Of a stretch of 24,001 nt of DNA, positions 21,494-24,001 are shown piece after piece. Source of the stretch: Pokkaliibacter sp046614695. Lineage in GTDB: Bacteria > Pseudomonadota > Gammaproteobacteria > Pseudomonadales > Balneatricaceae. Both the position numbers and the translations under genes were made by a program. Below the pieces are notes generated by a model. The model was not told where the DNA came from, made no database searches, and worked only from the letters and a program-made list of their open reading frames with translations. The first letter of the stretch is position 1. Each line of letters starts with the position of its first letter. The DNA lies in the NCBI RefSeq assembly GCF_046614695.1, contig NZ_JBKKHQ010000018.1:1-24001 (forward strand), in the 5' to 3' direction.

Positions 21494-24001
21494 TTATCCG
21501 CGATTCTGTAAGTCGACGAGAGCGTTAGCCAGTTGCGCAATTCTGGCCTCATGTTGCTGATTCATAGCGCTGAGTTGTCGTTGAGTTGAGACTACAAAGC
21601 CTTCGACCGAAGCTGCAAGCGCTGGCTGTTCATCAATAGTCGAAGATCCGTCCTGATCCCAGCTGCGAGTGAAGGGCGCATCATTCATGGATACCGTGAA
21701 GATCCCATTCTCAAGGCCGATGCCGGTTCCGCCCATCACATTGCCCATACCGCCTCCCAGCCCGCCGCCAAGGCCACGACCGGCATCAAAGAAACCGCCC
21801 AGGGTGCTGGCATCGCGTGCCTGACCCAGCGTGAGGCCAGCGCCTGGGGTGGAGAACGCACCTGAAACATTTCCTGCAAAAATAGCACCTGTTGTGGTGT
21901 TTGTGGCAATGCCCGGCCCGCCCGCATTCGAGGTGGTGCCGCTAAAGACCTGAGCACCAAGGGTGGTCACAACAACAGGAGCGCCCGAGACGAAAGGACG
22001 GGTGATATTACTGCTAATGCTATCGGGTGCTGCCGCCGTGAAGGGAGAATTGATCACGATCGGCGTAGGTAGCTGTACCGAGGTGCCTGGTGTCACCAGC
22101 ACCGTAGTCTCTTTTGGTTCGGTTCCATTATTCAAAAACTCGGGAATAGGGGATGTTGCACCAGAGCGGGCTATCGTCAGAGTAAAGCTGCTACCGATGC
22201 TGGCGGTGGCCATATCGGTTGCCATCACTGTGATATTCAGTGTGCCTGTATCCGCAAGTGCGGGCGTGCCGGAGAAGGTCTGGGTCGCTGCATCAAAGCT
22301 CAGCCAGCTGGGCAGTGCACCCCCACCGGCCAGTGTCGCGGAGTAGGTCAGGGTATCGCCTACGTCCACATCGCTAAAAGTATTGGCCGGAACGGTATAG
22401 CTAAAGGCTGCATCCTGAGTTGCCGTCTGATTATCAATGCCAGTAGTCGTCGGCGCATCGTTGGTATTGCTAACCGTCACCGTAAAGGTACTGCTGACCG
22501 AGGCGTTGGAGCCATCGGTGGCGGTGACCATCACACTGATATCACCGACGTTCGCGTTGGTGGGCGTACCGGAGAAGGTCAGGGTTGCCGCATCAAAGCT
22601 CAGCCAGCTCGGCAGCGCACCCCCACCGGCCAGCGTGGCGGAGTAGGTCAGGGTATCGCCCACGTCCACATCGCTAAAGGTGTTGGTTGGTACCGTGAAG
22701 CTAAAGGCACTGTCTTCAGTAGCGGACTGGTTGCTGATTCCGGTGCTGGTCGGCGCATCGTTGGTATTGCCAACCGTCAACGTAAAGGTGCTGCTGACCT
22801 TGGCGTTAGCGCCATCAGTCGCCGTCACCATCACGCTGATAGCGCCGACGTTGGCGTTGGTGGGCGTACCGGAGAACGTCTGGGTTGCCGCATCAAAGCT
22901 CAGCCAGCTCGGCAGTGCGCCACCTCCGGCCAGCGTGGCGGAGTAGGTGAGGGTATCGCCTACGTCCACATCGCTAAAGGTGTTGGCCGGCACAGTATAG
23001 CTAAAGGCACTGTCTTCCGTCGCGGTCTGGTTGCTGATGCCCGTGCTGGTCGGGGCATCATTGGTATTGCTAACCGTCAACGTAAAGGTACTGCTGACTG
23101 AAGCGTTGGAGTCATCGGTCGCGGTAACCATCACGCTGATAGCGCCGACGTTGGCGTTGGTGGGCGTGCCGGAGAACGTCTGGGTCGCCGCATCAAAGCT
23201 CAGCCAGCTGGGCAGCGCACCTCCACCGGCCAGGGTCGCGGAGTAGGTGAGGGTATCGCCTACGTCCACATCGCTAAAGGTGTTGGTTGGAACGGTATAG
23301 CTAAAGGCGGCATCTTCAGTGGTGGTCTGGTTGCTGATGCCAGTGCTGGTCGGCGCATCGTTGGTATTGCCAACCGTCAACGTAAAGGTGCTGCTGACCT
23401 TGGCGTTAGCGCCATCAGTCGCCGTCACCATCACACTGATAGCGCCGACGTTCGCGTTGGTGGGCGTGCCGGAGAAGGTCTGGGTCGCCGCATCAAAGCT
23501 CAGCCAGCTGGGCAGTGCGCCACCTCCGGCCAGCGTGGCGGAGTAGGTCAGAGTATCGCCCACGTCCACATCGCTAAAGGTGTTGGTCGGAACGGTATAG
23601 CTAAAGGCGGAGTCTTCCGTCGCGGTCTGGTTGCTGATGCCAGTGCTGGTCGGCGCATCGTTGGTATTGCTGACCGTCAACGTAAAGGTGCTGCTGACCT
23701 TGGCGTTAGCGCCATCAGTTGCCGTCACCATCACACTGATAGCGCCGACGTTAGCGTTGGTGGGCGTACCGGAGAAGGTCTGGGTCGCCGCATCAAAGCT
23801 CAGCCAGCTGGGCAGCGCACCACCACCGGCCAGGGTGGCGGAGTAGGTGAGGGTATCGCCCACATCCACATCGCTAAAGGTGTTTGCCGGCACGGTATAG
23901 CTAAAGGCGGCATCTTCAGTAGCTGTCTGGTTGCTGATACCAGTGCTGGTCGGCGCATCGTTGGTGTTGGCAACCGTCAACGTAAAGGTACTGCTGACGG
24001 A
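21494..24001 (-). CDS. Large repetitive Ig/cadherin-like surface protein (adhesin), C-terminal part
   Basis: The reading frame is open to the last base of the window, so only the C-terminal 835 residues are seen. They comprise six tandem 100-residue units of the putative-Ig (He_PIG) / dystroglycan-cadherin type, with SNTNDAPTSTGI at the unit boundary, FSDVDVGDTLTYSATL in the middle and PSWLSFDAATQTFSGTP near the end. A 240-residue non-repetitive tail follows: a Thr/Pro/Val-rich stretch, a Gly-rich segment (GRGLGGGLGGGMGN), WDQDGSSTIDEQ with spaced acidic residues, and a final short amphipathic helix. No classical RTX nonapeptide repeats (GGxGxDxxx) are visible. Such proteins are usually exported by type I systems and act in adhesion or biofilm; the TolC-like gene just downstream agrees. 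Confidence 0.85.
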   Translation of the reverse strand, partial: SVSSTFTLTVANTNDAPTSTGISNQTATEDAAFSYTVPANTFSDVDVGDTLTYSATLAGGGALPSWLSFDAATQTFSGTPTNANVGAISVMVTATDGANAKVSSTFTLTVSNTNDAPTSTGISNQTATEDSAFSYTVPTNTFSDVDVGDTLTYSATLAGGGALPSWLSFDAATQTFSGTPTNANVGAISVMVTATDGANAKVSSTFTLTVGNTNDAPTSTGISNQTTTEDAAFSYTVPTNTFSDVDVGDTLTYSATLAGGGALPSWLSFDAATQTFSGTPTNANVGAISVMVTATDDSNASVSSTFTLTVSNTNDAPTSTGISNQTATEDSAFSYTVPANTFSDVDVGDTLTYSATLAGGGALPSWLSFDAATQTFSGTPTNANVGAISVMVTATDGANAKVSSTFTLTVGNTNDAPTSTGISNQSATEDSAFSFTVPTNTFSDVDVGDTLTYSATLAGGGALPSWLSFDAATLTFSGTPTNANVGDISVMVTATDGSNASVSSTFTVTVSNTNDAPTTTGIDNQTATQDAAFSYTVPANTFSDVDVGDTLTYSATLAGGGALPSWLSFDAATQTFSGTPALADTGTLNITVMATDMATASIGSSFTLTIARSGATSPIPEFLNNGTEPKETTVLVTPGTSVQLPTPIVINSPFTAAAPDSISSNITRPFVSGAPVVVTTLGAQVFSGTTSNAGGPGIATNTTTGAIFAGNVSGAFSTPGAGLTLGQARDASTLGGFFDAGRGLGGGLGGGMGNVMGGTGIGLENGIFTVSMNDAPFTRSWDQDGSSTIDEQPALAASVEGFVVSTQRQLSAMNQQHEARIAQLANALVDLQNRG
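22169..23968 (-). repeat. Six tandem 300-bp repeats inside the surface-protein gene
   Basis: The period is exactly 300 bases (100 codons): the block cggcgcatcg or a close variant recurs at 22451, 22751, 23051, 23351, 23651 and 23951. Units differ mainly at synonymous sites and in a few residues (SNTND or GNTND; DGANAK, DGSNAS or DDSNAS). The last unit, nearest the C-terminus (22169-22468), is clearly diverged in its second half. The array continues beyond the window. Confidence 0.97.

Noticed and set aside
22437..23846. Similar plus-strand open frames recurring every 300 bases
   Set aside because: They are antisense shadows of the repeat array; they recur only because the coding strand repeats.
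22169..23968. Repeat array as a possible CRISPR
   Set aside because: The units are 300 bases, contiguous, and lie in one long reading frame; there are no short repeats with unique spacers.

Overview
The window looks like chromosomal DNA of a marine or salt-tolerant gammaproteobacterium, with Oceanospirillales or Pseudomonadales relatives most likely. The clues are the ThiI type (C-terminal rhodanese domain), the gammaproteobacterial style of the genes, moderate GC, and a two-gene compatible-solute operon. The taxonomic placement is inference from gene content only. No insertion sequence, integrase, CRISPR array or rRNA was seen. Most genes end in clear intrinsic terminators, and several of these are shared between convergent genes.

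Layout. Bases 1-1736 hold a tRNA-Arg(ACG) and thiI (tRNA 4-thiouridine / thiamine sulfur transfer). On the minus strand follows a class II-type histone-deacetylase-fold amidohydrolase (1760-2683). Divergent from it is a degenerate receiver domain fused to TPR repeats (2889-4466), closely followed by a LysE/RhtB exporter. A LysN/MocR-type PLP aminotransferase (5371-6567) follows a 230-base gap with pairing potential. A minus-strand pair (7635-6630) encodes a small secreted Cys/His protein and a DUF411 protein, probably for copper handling or tolerance.

Bases 7874-12913 are a translationally coupled three-gene operon: a GldA-like ATPase, a fused GldF-GldG permease/auxiliary protein of 973 residues, and a DUF4340 membrane-anchored protein. 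This is a complete Gld-type ABC system outside the gliding Bacteroidetes, and its substrate is unknown. Then come an ACT-domain protein and two lipoproteins (DUF6438 and an unrecognised one).

Bases 14979-17241 form the most interesting regulatory locus. A candidate promoter is followed by a long hairpin starting almost exactly at the predicted transcription start, then a second hairpin, then a strong intrinsic terminator 35 bases before the GTG start of an MpgP-family phosphatase. The phosphatase gene overlaps a GT81-type glucosyl-3-phosphoglycerate synthase gene by four bases. Together the two enzymes should make glucosylglycerate (or mannosylglycerate), an osmolyte. The leader has the layout of a transcription-attenuating riboswitch.

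Bases 17320-19836 hold a LysR regulator divergent from a two-subunit 3-oxoacid CoA-transferase (scoAB), with a candidate LysR operator between them. The last 4 kb, on the minus strand, hold the 3' end of a very repetitive Ig/cadherin-like surface protein (six near-identical 100-residue repeats in the window, continuing beyond base 24001) and, 7 bases downstream, a TolC-family outer-membrane lipoprotein. This suggests a type I-secreted adhesin locus whose other parts lie outside the window.

Start codons were moved inward from the longest reading frame in many genes, on the basis of Shine-Dalgarno position, promoter overlap or family N-terminus. The reasons are given in each entry.
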